Below are positions 1 through 8,290 of a DNA stretch of 64,000 nt, in pieces; the stretch's first letter is position 1, and each line of letters opens with the position of its first letter. Both the position numbers and the translations under genes were made by a program. The DNA is taken from the NCBI RefSeq assembly GCF_051967575.1, contig NZ_JBQCJW010000005.1:62001-126000 (forward strand), written 5' to 3'. The notes below the pieces were generated by a model. It had not been told where the DNA came from. It saw only the letters and a list, made by a program, of their open reading frames with translations, and searched no databases. Source of the stretch: Solibacillus silvestris_B. Its GTDB lineage: Bacteria > Bacillota > Bacilli > Bacillales_A > Planococcaceae.

Positions 1-1326
1 GGCGCAACGAAAGATGTGGAATTCCGCAAGCAGCAGCTCGTATTATTGAAAGAAACAATTAAAAAATATGAGGCGCAAGTAATAGAAGCGTTAGCATCGG
101 ATTTGCGAAAAAGCGAATTTGAAGCATATTCCACAGAAATCGGTATTGTATATGATAGTATTTCCTATTTTATAAAAAATATAAATAGCTGGATGGAGCC
201 GCAGCTTGTAAAAACGCCGCTTCATTTCCAGCCTGCGAAAAGCTATATTGTACGCGAACCATATGGTGTCACATTAATTATCGGTCCGTTCAACTATCCG
301 TTTCAATTAATAATGGAGCCATTGATCGGAGCGATTATCGGTGGGAATACAGCGATTGTAAAGCCATCTGAATCCGCTTTGCATACAGCCCAAATCGTCA
401 AGAAAATTGTGGAGGAAACGTTCCCGACGAATTATGTACGTGTTGTCGAAGGAGAAAAAGAGGAAGTGACGGCTTTAATCCATGCACCGTTTGATTATAT
501 TTTTTTTACGGGAAGTGTCGCGGTCGGAAAAGTTATCGCTAAAGCTGCTGCAGAGCGTCTCACACCGATTGCATTGGAGCTAGGTGGTAAAAGCCCTGCC
601 ATCATAGATCAAACGGCTAATTTAGACGTGGCGGCAAAGAGAATTGCATGGGGAAAATTCAACAACACAGGACAAACATGTGTAGCGCCTGATTATGTGC
701 TCGTTCATACAGCGGTTGCGAAAAAATTTACACGTCTATTGAAGAAGACAATCCGTGAATTTTTTGGCGATGATCCACAGCAAAGTCCGGATTACGGGCG
801 TATTATTAATGCGCGCCAGTTTGACCGCCTGCAAAATATATTGGATAAGGAACGGGATACAGTCACATTTGGAGGACGTACTGAACGTGAGGACTTATAT
901 ATGGAGCCGACGATATTAGAGCATATTACGTGGGATCATCCATCGATGGAAGATGAGCTGTTCGGTCCGATTTTGCCGATTATGACATATGAGCAATTGC
1001 CAAGAGCGATCCATGAAATTCGCCAATTGCCTAAGCCATTAAGTGCATATTTGTTCTCGGAGAATGAAAAGGCCGTTTCCTACTTTTTACAAGAACTTCC
1101 ATTTGGCGGCGGCTGCATCAATGATGTCATAACACATGTAGGAAACAGTCATCTGCCGTTTGGAGGGGTAGGTCCTTCAGGGGTGAAAGCATATCACGGG
1201 AAAGCGAGCTTCGAGAACTTCACCCACCCTAAATCGATTATGCAACGCTCTAATAAACTGGCAAATAGCTTACTATATCCACCATATAAACAAAAAGTGA
1301 AGCTTGTTCGTACGATAATGAAATAA
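1..1326 (+). CDS. Aldehyde dehydrogenase, class-3/YwdH-like (5' end outside window)
   Basis: This is an NAD(P)-dependent aldehyde dehydrogenase oxidising an aldehyde to its acid. The frame is open from base 1 and reads GATKDVEFRKQQ, so the first 15 or so residues lie upstream and the GTG at 16 is not the real start. The general-base glutamate sits in LELGGKSP (codon 577-579) and the catalytic cysteine in GQTCVAP (codon 679-681). The short N-terminus without an oligomerisation arm, the FNYPFQL motif and the C-terminal LPFGGVGPSG motif fit the class-3 (fatty or coniferyl aldehyde) group, usual length about 455 residues. The substrate cannot be told. It ends at a bidirectional terminator shared with the convergent kinase gene. 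Confidence 0.9.
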   Translation, partial: GATKDVEFRKQQLVLLKETIKKYEAQVIEALASDLRKSEFEAYSTEIGIVYDSISYFIKNINSWMEPQLVKTPLHFQPAKSYIVREPYGVTLIIGPFNYPFQLIMEPLIGAIIGGNTAIVKPSESALHTAQIVKKIVEETFPTNYVRVVEGEKEEVTALIHAPFDYIFFTGSVAVGKVIAKAAAERLTPIALELGGKSPAIIDQTANLDVAAKRIAWGKFNNTGQTCVAPDYVLVHTAVAKKFTRLLKKTIREFFGDDPQQSPDYGRIINARQFDRLQNILDKERDTVTFGGRTEREDLYMEPTILEHITWDHPSMEDELFGPILPIMTYEQLPRAIHEIRQLPKPLSAYLFSENEKAVSYFLQELPFGGGCINDVITHVGNSHLPFGGVGPSGVKAYHGKASFENFTHPKSIMQRSNKLANSLLYPPYKQKVKLVRTIMK

Positions 1327-1340
1327 TATTATACAAGTAA

Positions 1341-1380
1341 AAAAGGCTTTCTTGAAAAACAAATTCAAGAAAGCTTTTTC
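1341..1380. terminator. Bidirectional terminator between the aldehyde dehydrogenase and kinase genes
   Basis: A long stem (GCTTTCTTGAA pairing with TTCAAGAAAGC) is flanked by A-runs on the left and T-runs on the right, so it can stop transcription from both convergent genes. Confidence 0.85.
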
Positions 1381-1383
1381 ATA

Positions 1384-2961
1384 TTATTCTTCAACTATCG
1401 GGAAGGACAGCAGAATATCTGTTCCTGCATGTTGCTGGCTCGCTATTTTGATTGAACCGTTATGATCTTGGATAATTTTGTTGATAATGACCATTCCGAG
1501 CCCGGTTCCTTTTGTTTTCGTCGTATAGAAAGGTTCGAAAATATGTTCCAGCACATGTGGAGGAATACCGCAGCCTGTATCGATTATCCGAATGAAAATT
1601 TCTTTTCCATCATCGCTTTTGCACACTTTTAGCGTAATTGTCCCATCGTTATGAATCGCTTCAATGGCATTTTTAAATAAATTAATGAATATTTGTTTAA
1701 TTTGATTTTTATTGCCTAAAATAATCGTATTTGGATATTCATTCACTGTGTGCAGCTGAATGATTCTTTGTTGGAGTTCGTATTGGAAAAAACTCGCAAC
1801 TTCCGTTAAAGCTTCCGCTAGATTAATCGGTACAAACTGATTTGCCTGGGGTTTCGATAATACAAGAAACTCCGATAAAATCAATTCGATCCGCTCTGTT
1901 TCATTTTGGATGAGCTTCGTATATTCATAGTAAGGCGAATTTTTGTCTTCGTTCATCATTTGCACATAGCCTGAAATGACAGTCATTGGATTTCGGATTT
2001 CATGGGCAACACCGGCAGCCAGTTCGCCGACAAGCTTTAATTTTTCGGATTGCAAAATCAGATTTTCGTTTTCCTTAATATAAGAAATGTCCCGTGAAAT
2101 GACGGAAGCCGCAATAATTTCGCCGTGGGGGCTTAAAATAGGGGTCAATGAGATTTGCGCATCAAACACTGTCCCATCTTTTCTCATATCGGTCGTTTCG
2201 AATAGATGGTAGCTTTTTCCGCGCTTTAAATCCTTTGTCCGCTGTTTTGCCCCTTCTTCATTTTCCGGCGGGACGAGCGGCAATGAACGTCCGATCGCTT
2301 CTGCCTTGGACCAGCCATATAATTTCTCGAATGCTGGATTGACGGCAATGACACGTTCCTCCAAATCAAATACAGCAATCGCATCTTTCGCTTGCTCAAA
2401 AAAGAGATTCAAATAAGCGTGTTTCGAGTTAAGATTATATTCACGGTCAATTGCCTTTTTCTCCACCTTTGACCAAATGCTTTTTATGAAAAAGCTTTGA
2501 GCCAAACTTACGATGCAAATAACGAGCAGAAAACTAAAGAACAAATAGTTTTCCTGGGACTCGAATATTTTAAGCGAAATAATCGAGCATTTATATAAAA
2601 CAAAAATTTCAAGTAGCACGAGAAATATATTAATGAACGAAATTGCCAATGAACGATAAATAGTCAAAACCGCGATTAAGTATATAAATGCATAAAACGT
2701 AATATTGTTTAAGCTTTGAAAATTAAAAAGAAAAGCAAGTATATGCCAATTGCTGATCAGAATGAATTGAAAAGCCTGTGGTGGCATTTTAAAAAAATAT
2801 AAGGCGACAAGTACAATACTGCTGCCAGCACAAAAAAATAAATTAGCCGGGTGATGGTGGAACTGCTGTGAAAAAATCACGATTGCAAAAACAGCGGCAG
2901 AAAAGATATAGGTGATCAACGTAAGCAAGTTTCGCTTATTTAAAATTTCGTGTTGCTGCAT
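1384..2961 (-). CDS. Membrane PAS sensor histidine kinase (sporulation-kinase type)
   Basis: This 525-residue membrane sensor kinase would autophosphorylate on histidine and pass phosphate to a response regulator. About six hydrophobic segments fill residues 10-165. A PAS domain follows (roughly 190-295, with AVNPAFEKLYGW), then a HisKA box with the phospho-acceptor in AAGVAHEIRNPM, then an HATPase with N-box NLFKNAIEAI and G-boxes DTGCGIPP and GTGLGM. I start it at ATG 2961, which has GAGGTG just upstream; a TTG four codons earlier has no ribosome site. No response regulator gene is adjacent, as in orphan Spo0F/Spo0A-feeding kinases such as KinB-KinE. The role in sporulation is inferred from domain style only. 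Confidence 0.85.
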   Translation of the reverse strand: MQQHEILNKRNLLTLITYIFSAAVFAIVIFSQQFHHHPANLFFCAGSSIVLVALYFFKMPPQAFQFILISNWHILAFLFNFQSLNNITFYAFIYLIAVLTIYRSLAISFINIFLVLLEIFVLYKCSIISLKIFESQENYLFFSFLLVICIVSLAQSFFIKSIWSKVEKKAIDREYNLNSKHAYLNLFFEQAKDAIAVFDLEERVIAVNPAFEKLYGWSKAEAIGRSLPLVPPENEEGAKQRTKDLKRGKSYHLFETTDMRKDGTVFDAQISLTPILSPHGEIIAASVISRDISYIKENENLILQSEKLKLVGELAAGVAHEIRNPMTVISGYVQMMNEDKNSPYYEYTKLIQNETERIELILSEFLVLSKPQANQFVPINLAEALTEVASFFQYELQQRIIQLHTVNEYPNTIILGNKNQIKQIFINLFKNAIEAIHNDGTITLKVCKSDDGKEIFIRIIDTGCGIPPHVLEHIFEPFYTTKTKGTGLGMVIINKIIQDHNGSIKIASQQHAGTDILLSFPIVEE

Positions 2962-3208
2962 AAAACACCTCAAATAAGTAATGTTAACTATTATGATACA
3001 GGAATTTACGATGTCGATAAATGGCGAATTTTGTTATGATAGAGATATCGTATAAATAGACGAAATATGTGAGTGAACAGGAATTCTTTATTGAAAAGCG
3101 TGGAAATTTCAATCCATGCGCAGTATGATGGTTATTACATAGAAAGAAATAATCTTAAACGAAAAAATTTTCATTCGCAAGTATATTGTAAGTGTGGGGG
3201 AAAGAATT

Positions 3209-4678
3209 ATGTATGCAGAAGAGCTTTTAAGTACACTCATGCAAAAGAAGATAGTAGGACAATTACCTAAGTTAATTACAGATATTGCGATTGACTCGCG
3301 TAGTGTACAGCCGAGCAGTCTGTTTATTTGTATAAAAGGGTATACAGTGGATGGCCATGATTATGCGCAAATGGCTGTCGATGCGGGTGCAACTGTTATC
3401 GTAACAGAACGTCTATTACAATTAGAGGGCGAAATTGCACAAGTTATCGTAAAAAATACAACGCGTACACTCGGTATTTTAGCTGCGAAGTTTTTTGATT
3501 ATCCGTCAAAGGATATTATGATGATTGGAGTAACAGGCACAAACGGCAAAACGAGCGTATCCGGCATCATTCATAATATTTTAATCGGGCTTGGGGAAAA
3601 ATCGGCATTGTCAGGCACAATCGGTTTTAATTTAAATGGAGTATTGTATGAATCGGCAAACACGACAAGCGATTCCTTAAATACACAGCAAATGATTTTC
3701 CGTGCCAAAAGCGAGGGCTGCCGTGCGATGGTCATGGAAGTTTCGTCGCATGGTTTGGCGCTTGGGCGTTTAGCCGGTGTAGATTATGATGTGGCGGTTT
3801 TTACAAATTTAACTCATGATCATCTCGATTTCCATGGAACGATGGAAAACTACGGCAATACGAAAGGCTTGTTGTTCTCTCAGCTCGGACAGGATTTGGA
3901 AAAGAACAAGCATGTCGTATTAAATGCGGATGATCCTTGGTCTGAGCGCTATGCGGAAATGACGCCATTTCCTATTTGGACGTATGGCTTAAAAAACAAT
4001 GCCATTTTCCGTGCGGTGAATTGCCGCTATGAAGACGGGATGACGCATTTTGATATGGAAACGCCTGAAGGCACATTTCCAGTGTCCATGCACTTATTAG
4101 GCGAATTTAATATTTACAATGTGCTTGCGGCAACAGCTGTATTTTATGCACGCAGTTTCCCGATAGAAGTCATTATTGAGCAAATTGAAATGCTTCCGCC
4201 GGTAAAGGGACGTATGGAAAAGGTAGATACGGATTTACCGATTCAAATTTTTATCGATTATGCACATACGCCGGACGCCATTGAAAAGGCGATCAATGCC
4301 GCACTTCCTTATAAAAAACCGGAAAACAAATTGATTTTCCTAGTTGGCACAGGAGGCGGGCGCGACAAAACAAAGCGTCCAACGATGGCGGAAAAAGCAT
4401 CTGTTGCAGATTATGTTATATTGACGACGGACGATCCGCGCTATGAGGAATTCGAGAGCATTACAGGCGACTTGGCAAAAGGGATGCTGCACGAAAATTA
4501 TGCATGTATCGGAGACAGGGCGGAAGCTGTAAAATATGCTGTAGATATAGCAAATCCGGGCGATATTATTATTTTTGCCGGTAAAGGCCATGAAGATTAC
4601 CAAATTATTGAAAATACGAAATATCCGCATAGTGATGCGCAAATTGCGATTGAAGCTGGGAAGTTAAAATTTGTATAA
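3209..4678 (+). CDS. murE: MurE, UDP-N-acetylmuramoyl-tripeptide synthetase
   Basis: This cytoplasmic Mur ligase adds the third residue of the peptidoglycan stem (meso-DAP or L-Lys) to UDP-MurNAc-L-Ala-D-Glu using ATP. It has 489 residues, normal for MurE. The ATP loop is GTNGKTS (110-116) and the central domain carries TTSDSLNTQ and MEVSSHGLALGR. The amino-acid recognition motif at 408-411 is DDPR; meso-DAP enzymes have DNPR, while lysine enzymes replace the arginine. The retained Arg favours DAP, but the Asp at position two is atypical. The start is ATG 3209 after GGGGGAAAG; the in-frame GTG five codons earlier overlaps that ribosome site. The gene stands alone, away from the dcw cluster, and ends in a strong terminator. 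Confidence 0.93.
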   Translation: MYAEELLSTLMQKKIVGQLPKLITDIAIDSRSVQPSSLFICIKGYTVDGHDYAQMAVDAGATVIVTERLLQLEGEIAQVIVKNTTRTLGILAAKFFDYPSKDIMMIGVTGTNGKTSVSGIIHNILIGLGEKSALSGTIGFNLNGVLYESANTTSDSLNTQQMIFRAKSEGCRAMVMEVSSHGLALGRLAGVDYDVAVFTNLTHDHLDFHGTMENYGNTKGLLFSQLGQDLEKNKHVVLNADDPWSERYAEMTPFPIWTYGLKNNAIFRAVNCRYEDGMTHFDMETPEGTFPVSMHLLGEFNIYNVLAATAVFYARSFPIEVIIEQIEMLPPVKGRMEKVDTDLPIQIFIDYAHTPDAIEKAINAALPYKKPENKLIFLVGTGGGRDKTKRPTMAEKASVADYVILTTDDPRYEEFESITGDLAKGMLHENYACIGDRAEAVKYAVDIANPGDIIIFAGKGHEDYQIIENTKYPHSDAQIAIEAGKLKFV

Positions 4679-4697
4679 ATAACTGTTTAATTTTTTC

Positions 4698-4742
4698 AAA
4701 TCCACCGAATTAACGTGAATTGCGTTAATGGTGGATTTTTTT
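4698..4742 (+). terminator. Terminator after murE
   Basis: AAATCCACC pairs with GGTGGATTT and an inner ATTAACG pairs with CGTTAAT, followed by a T-run. The T-run runs directly into the ribosome site of the next gene. Confidence 0.85.
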
Positions 4743-4758
4743 AGGAGGTGGAAGAAAA

Positions 4759-5313
4759 ATGATTCAGTCATTTTTAGTGAGCATGTTCGGTTATTGTCTT
4801 GCAAGTTTACCGATATATATAATATTACGTGTGCTTTATTTGAGAAATAAGGAAAAAGACTGGCTAAGGGAATTTGTTATGCTATTATTTTTCTTCTATT
4901 GTGTCAGTATATTTTCACAAACGATTATCCCGAATTTTTATTTTATGGATGGACGCATCATTTTTGATACTTCGACCGCTTATGCTAGAAGCAATTTCAC
5001 CCCATTGCAAACGATTCGACTGTATTATGATCAATTAAATGGACCGTTAGCTAATATTGCTTTTTACAATTTGGCAGGCAATATTGTATTGTTTATTCCT
5101 TTTGGCTTTTTCATCCCATTGCTATGGAAAAAGTTTCGGGGCTGGCGCATGATGCATGTCGTCGCATTTAGCATCCCGCTATTTATAGAAGGGACACAAT
5201 ATTTTATAGGACGAAGCATCGATGTTGATGATGTATTGTTAAATGCAATTGCAATTGTTGTAGGTTTTGTCCTATTTAAAGTAATCAGGCGACTTTGTAA
5301 AATGTTCTTTTAA
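4759..5313 (+). CDS. VanZ-like family membrane protein
   Basis: A 184-residue integral membrane protein with about four or five hydrophobic segments. The signature is the VanZ-like block: SNFTPLQTI, then NLAGNIVLFIPFGFFIPLLWKK, in two parts NLAGNIVLF and IPFGFF, then the C-terminal EGTQYFIGRSIDVDDVLLN part ending in EGTQ and DVDDV, which is strongly conserved in this family. VanZ itself gives low-level teicoplanin resistance, but most chromosomal members have no known role. AGGAGGTGG eleven bases upstream fixes the ATG. It lies between murE and prfC, separated from murE by a terminator, so a cell-wall role is only suggestive. Confidence 0.85.
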   Translation: MIQSFLVSMFGYCLASLPIYIILRVLYLRNKEKDWLREFVMLLFFFYCVSIFSQTIIPNFYFMDGRIIFDTSTAYARSNFTPLQTIRLYYDQLNGPLANIAFYNLAGNIVLFIPFGFFIPLLWKKFRGWRMMHVVAFSIPLFIEGTQYFIGRSIDVDDVLLNAIAIVVGFVLFKVIRRLCKMFF

Positions 5314-5384
5314 AATTAAAAAGGTTGTAACGGATGATGGTTGTCTTTTAAAATAAGAAAGTATGAAAAAAGGAGACGAAAACA

Positions 5385-6956
5385 ATGACTTTAGAACAAG
5401 ATATATTATCGCGTCGCACATTCGCCATCATTAGTCACCCTGACGCTGGTAAAACGACGATTACAGAAAAATTATTATTATTCGGCGGTGCAATCCGTGA
5501 CGCGGGTACAGTAAAAGGAAAGAAATCAGGTAAATTCGCAACATCTGACTGGATGGAAATCGAGAAGCAACGCGGAATCTCGGTTACATCTTCTGTTATG
5601 CAGTTTGATTATTCCGGCTGCCGTGTAAACATTCTCGATACACCAGGACACCAAGACTTCTCGGAAGATACGTATCGTACATTAATGGCGGTGGATTCTG
5701 CAGTCATGGTAGTCGATGCGGCAAAAGGTATTGAGGCCCAAACATTAAAGCTGTTCAAAGTATGTAAAATGCGCGGTATTCCAATCTTTACATTTATTAA
5801 TAAATTGGACCGTCAAGGGAAAGAGCCGTTGGAATTGATAGAAGAACTAGAAGAAGTTCTTGGTATCTCGGCATATCCGATGAACTGGCCGATCGGTATG
5901 GGGAAAGAATTCCTTGGTATTTATGACCGTTACAATCGCCGCATCGAACAGTTCCGCACAGAAGAAGAGGAACGTTATTTACCGCTGAATGAAGAAGGCG
6001 GTCTTGCAGTCGAGCACCCAATGAAAGTGACATCTTACTATACACAGGCACTTGACGATATTGAGTTATTGAACGAAGCCGGGAATGCATACTCGGAAGA
6101 GAAAATCCGCCGCGGTGAGTTGACGCCCGTATTTTTCGGTTCAGCATTAACAAACTTCGGGGTGCAAACTTTCCTTGATACGTATTTGAAATTTGCTCCA
6201 ACACCGCAGCCTCGTATTACAGAGGACGAGCAATTTATTGATCCGGTGGAATACAAAGATTTCTCTGGTTTTATTTTCAAAATTCAAGCGAACATGAATC
6301 CTGCCCACCGCGACCGTATTGCATTTGTGCGAATTGTTTCCGGGAAATTCGAGCGCGGAATGAATATGACGCTTGCACGCACAGGCAAATCTTTTAAAGT
6401 GACACAGTCGACGCAATTTTTGGCAGATGACCGCGAGACGGTTGAAGAAGCGGTTGCAGGCGATATTATTGGTCTTTATGATACAGGTACGTACCAAATA
6501 GGCGACACGGTAGTAGGCGGTAAAAAAGGGTTTAACTTTGAAAAGCTGCCTCAATTCACACCGGAAATTTTCATGCGCGTTTCGGCGAAAAACGTAATGA
6601 AAGGGAAGCAATTCCAAAAAGGAGTACTGCAATTGGTGCAAGAAGGGGCAATTCAATATTTCAAAACATTGCACACTGAAGAAGTCATTCTAGGTGCGGT
6701 TGGTCAACTGCAGTTTGAAGTTTTCCAGCACCGTATGATCAACGAATACAATGTAGAAGTCATAATGGAGCCAATCGGCAGCAAAATAGCGCGTTGGATT
6801 GAAAACGAGGAAGATGTAAAAGATTCAATGCATTCACAGCGTTCAATGCTCGTGCGCGACCGTTTTGACAATAAAGTATTTTTATTCGAAAATGAATTTG
6901 CGATGCGCTGGTTCTCTGAAAAGAACGAGCAAATTCAACTATATAGCCTGTTATAA
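5385..6956 (+). CDS. prfC: Peptide chain release factor 3 (RF3)
   Basis: RF3 is a translational GTPase that removes RF1/RF2 from the ribosome after peptide release. The 523-residue length is typical. The G domain shows the P-loop SHPDAGKT (17-24), the G2 region RGISVTSS, DTPGHQDF (G3, about 85) and NKLD (G4, about 139). Domains II and III continue to the C-terminus. FKTLHTEEVILGAVGQLQFE is the RF3-type segment, here given as two halves FKTLHTEEVI and LGAVGQLQFE. An AAGGAGACG site precedes ATG 5385. It is monocistronic, with a near-consensus upstream promoter candidate (TTGTAA, then TAAAAT) in the 70-base gap and a strong terminator after it. Confidence 0.96.
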   Translation: MTLEQDILSRRTFAIISHPDAGKTTITEKLLLFGGAIRDAGTVKGKKSGKFATSDWMEIEKQRGISVTSSVMQFDYSGCRVNILDTPGHQDFSEDTYRTLMAVDSAVMVVDAAKGIEAQTLKLFKVCKMRGIPIFTFINKLDRQGKEPLELIEELEEVLGISAYPMNWPIGMGKEFLGIYDRYNRRIEQFRTEEEERYLPLNEEGGLAVEHPMKVTSYYTQALDDIELLNEAGNAYSEEKIRRGELTPVFFGSALTNFGVQTFLDTYLKFAPTPQPRITEDEQFIDPVEYKDFSGFIFKIQANMNPAHRDRIAFVRIVSGKFERGMNMTLARTGKSFKVTQSTQFLADDRETVEEAVAGDIIGLYDTGTYQIGDTVVGGKKGFNFEKLPQFTPEIFMRVSAKNVMKGKQFQKGVLQLVQEGAIQYFKTLHTEEVILGAVGQLQFEVFQHRMINEYNVEVIMEPIGSKIARWIENEEDVKDSMHSQRSMLVRDRFDNKVFLFENEFAMRWFSEKNEQIQLYSLL

Positions 6957-6961
6957 TTTTT

Positions 6962-7008
6962 AAAAGTCCCGGCGATTTTCTGTGATGGAAAATTGCCGGG
7001 GCTTTTGT
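6962..7008 (+). terminator. Terminator after prfC
   Basis: AAAAGTCCCGGCGATTTTC pairs with GAAAATTGCCGGGGCTTTT around a short TGTGATG loop. Confidence 0.85.
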
Positions 7009-7060
7009 GTGGAGGGAGTTCAAGCCGAGGGGGGAGGAAAGATGCGGTGTGGCGCGGCGG

Positions 7061-7293
7061 GGGGAGTGGGACATTTCGCCCGGAAAGTGGAACGAAAGCC
7101 GGGGAAAGGAGAACACGCGCCCGGAAAAGTAGAACATTTGGGGCGAAAAGTAGAACGAAAGCGTGCGGAAGAAGAAGCCGAAGCATTTATTAGAAGTCTC
7201 CGCATGAAATGGAGAACGAAAGCCGGGGAAAGTGGAACGCCCGTCCGGAAAACTATAACATCTGAGATGAAAAATAGAACCATTCGCCCCTAA
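7061..7293. repeat. GC-rich array of 11 degenerate 21-bp repeats
   Basis: The core AGTAGAAC or AGTGGAAC recurs at 7065, 7086, 7107, 7128, 7149, 7170 (weak), 7189 (weak), 7210, 7231, 7252 and 7273. Steps are 21 bases except one of 19 and the next 21. Spacers are rich in CGAAAGCCGGGG-like sequence, much more GC-rich than the genes around it. Reading frames through it give heptads such as KVERKPG and KVEHLGR but lack ribosome sites, so I do not call a gene. It sits between the convergent prfC and NRDE genes. A sister array with the same TAGAAC core and period lies at 54701-54884. Confidence 0.8.
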
Positions 7294-7382
7294 TACATAA
7301 CTCCCCCTCTCGCCGCCTTCCCCGGATCAAACCCGGCACTCCCAAATAATTGCCCCTACCCTACAATTACCTCACCTTTAAT

Positions 7383-8147
7383 TTATTCTTCCGTATTTAT
7401 GAGATAGGACCTGTCAAATTTATATTTTCCATCCTCATATGTGCGTTCAAGAAAATCGATTTGTCCATTTTTATGATAAGCAATTGCCGTTGAACAGCGT
7501 GTTCCATAGTTCGGCAGCTTTACAAATTGAGCCGATAGTGCACGTTCTAAATGAATGCCAACACCCGTATCCGGCAATACTTCATCTTGTGCGATTTCTT
7601 CGTTTGCCAATAGGGAGATTAAGTCCCTTGCTTCAAGTTTCCCGTTTTTGCTTGTTTCTTCCAGCATATTTTTCGCAAGATCTGTTTTTGGCCATGAGGT
7701 ATTAATAGTGGCATTGCTCACGCTATATGTACCGCTTTCGATATTATTGTGCTCATCGAAAATATTATTGTAATGCTGCATCTCCTGACCATCATAAAGC
7801 AAAACATTGAAACCGCCGTACAAAGCTTTTTTCTCCCGCAAAGATGCTATAAATTGTTCAGCCGATTCGTTCGAGATTAAAAACTGTTGTACGATTTCAC
7901 CGCGTGACAACAGACCAGTTACAGGAAGGGGGGGGTCGCGGAAATTAGTGATAGCAGCAAAACGGCCACTTTTCGATACACCAAGCCAGCTGCCATGCTG
8001 ACGCAAATCCCGGCCTGCCAATATAGAAGGCTCATCTTCCCAAAAATGTGCCGCCGCTGTCGGACGGTCGTAAAATTCGTCCCGGTTCGCAATAATAACA
8101 AGAGGATATTGTGGATGAACGTTGTATGAAAATGCAATTAAACACAT
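7383..8147 (-). CDS. NRDE (TANGO2-like) family protein
   Basis: A 254-residue protein of the NRDE family. It opens with MCLIAF, so Cys2 is next to the start as in Ntn-type hydrolases, and carries the signature ANRDEFYDRPT with the following GRDLRQHGSWLG. The C-terminal CSTAIAY segment is also usual. Bacterial members have no settled function; the eukaryotic relative TANGO2 affects Golgi and haem or lipid handling. A GGGGG ribosome site lies about five bases before the ATG. It is divergent from the RND exporter gene across 143 bases and convergent with prfC across the repeat array. Confidence 0.85.
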   Translation of the reverse strand: MCLIAFSYNVHPQYPLVIIANRDEFYDRPTAAAHFWEDEPSILAGRDLRQHGSWLGVSKSGRFAAITNFRDPPLPVTGLLSRGEIVQQFLISNESAEQFIASLREKKALYGGFNVLLYDGQEMQHYNNIFDEHNNIESGTYSVSNATINTSWPKTDLAKNMLEETSKNGKLEARDLISLLANEEIAQDEVLPDTGVGIHLERALSAQFVKLPNYGTRCSTAIAYHKNGQIDFLERTYEDGKYKFDRSYLINTEE

Positions 8148-8290
8148 AGTTTAACCCCCAGCGTATATTGTTTGATAATTTGTAACATTTTGGCGCAGCA
8201 AAGTAAGTTTCGACAAAGAAGCAAAGGGAAATAGTGCGCTTTAAACGAATTTTAAATAATATGATGACAAAATGAAAGGATTTTACATCC

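Noticed and set aside
3012..3040. TATGAT -10-like box upstream of murE
   Set aside because: No acceptable -35 at the right distance.
3073..3270. 65-codon frame upstream of and overlapping murE
   Set aside because: No ribosome site, odd composition, and it runs into the well-supported murE start in another frame.
6982..7293. Overlapping GC-rich reading frames of 66-103 codons across the 7-kb repeat array
   Set aside because: They arise from the 21-base repeat, exist in several frames on both strands, lack ribosome sites and have no domain-like sequence.
7010..7300. CRISPR array suggested by regular 21-base repeats
   Set aside because: Repeats are degenerate, spacers are not unique 30-40-mers, and no cas gene is present.
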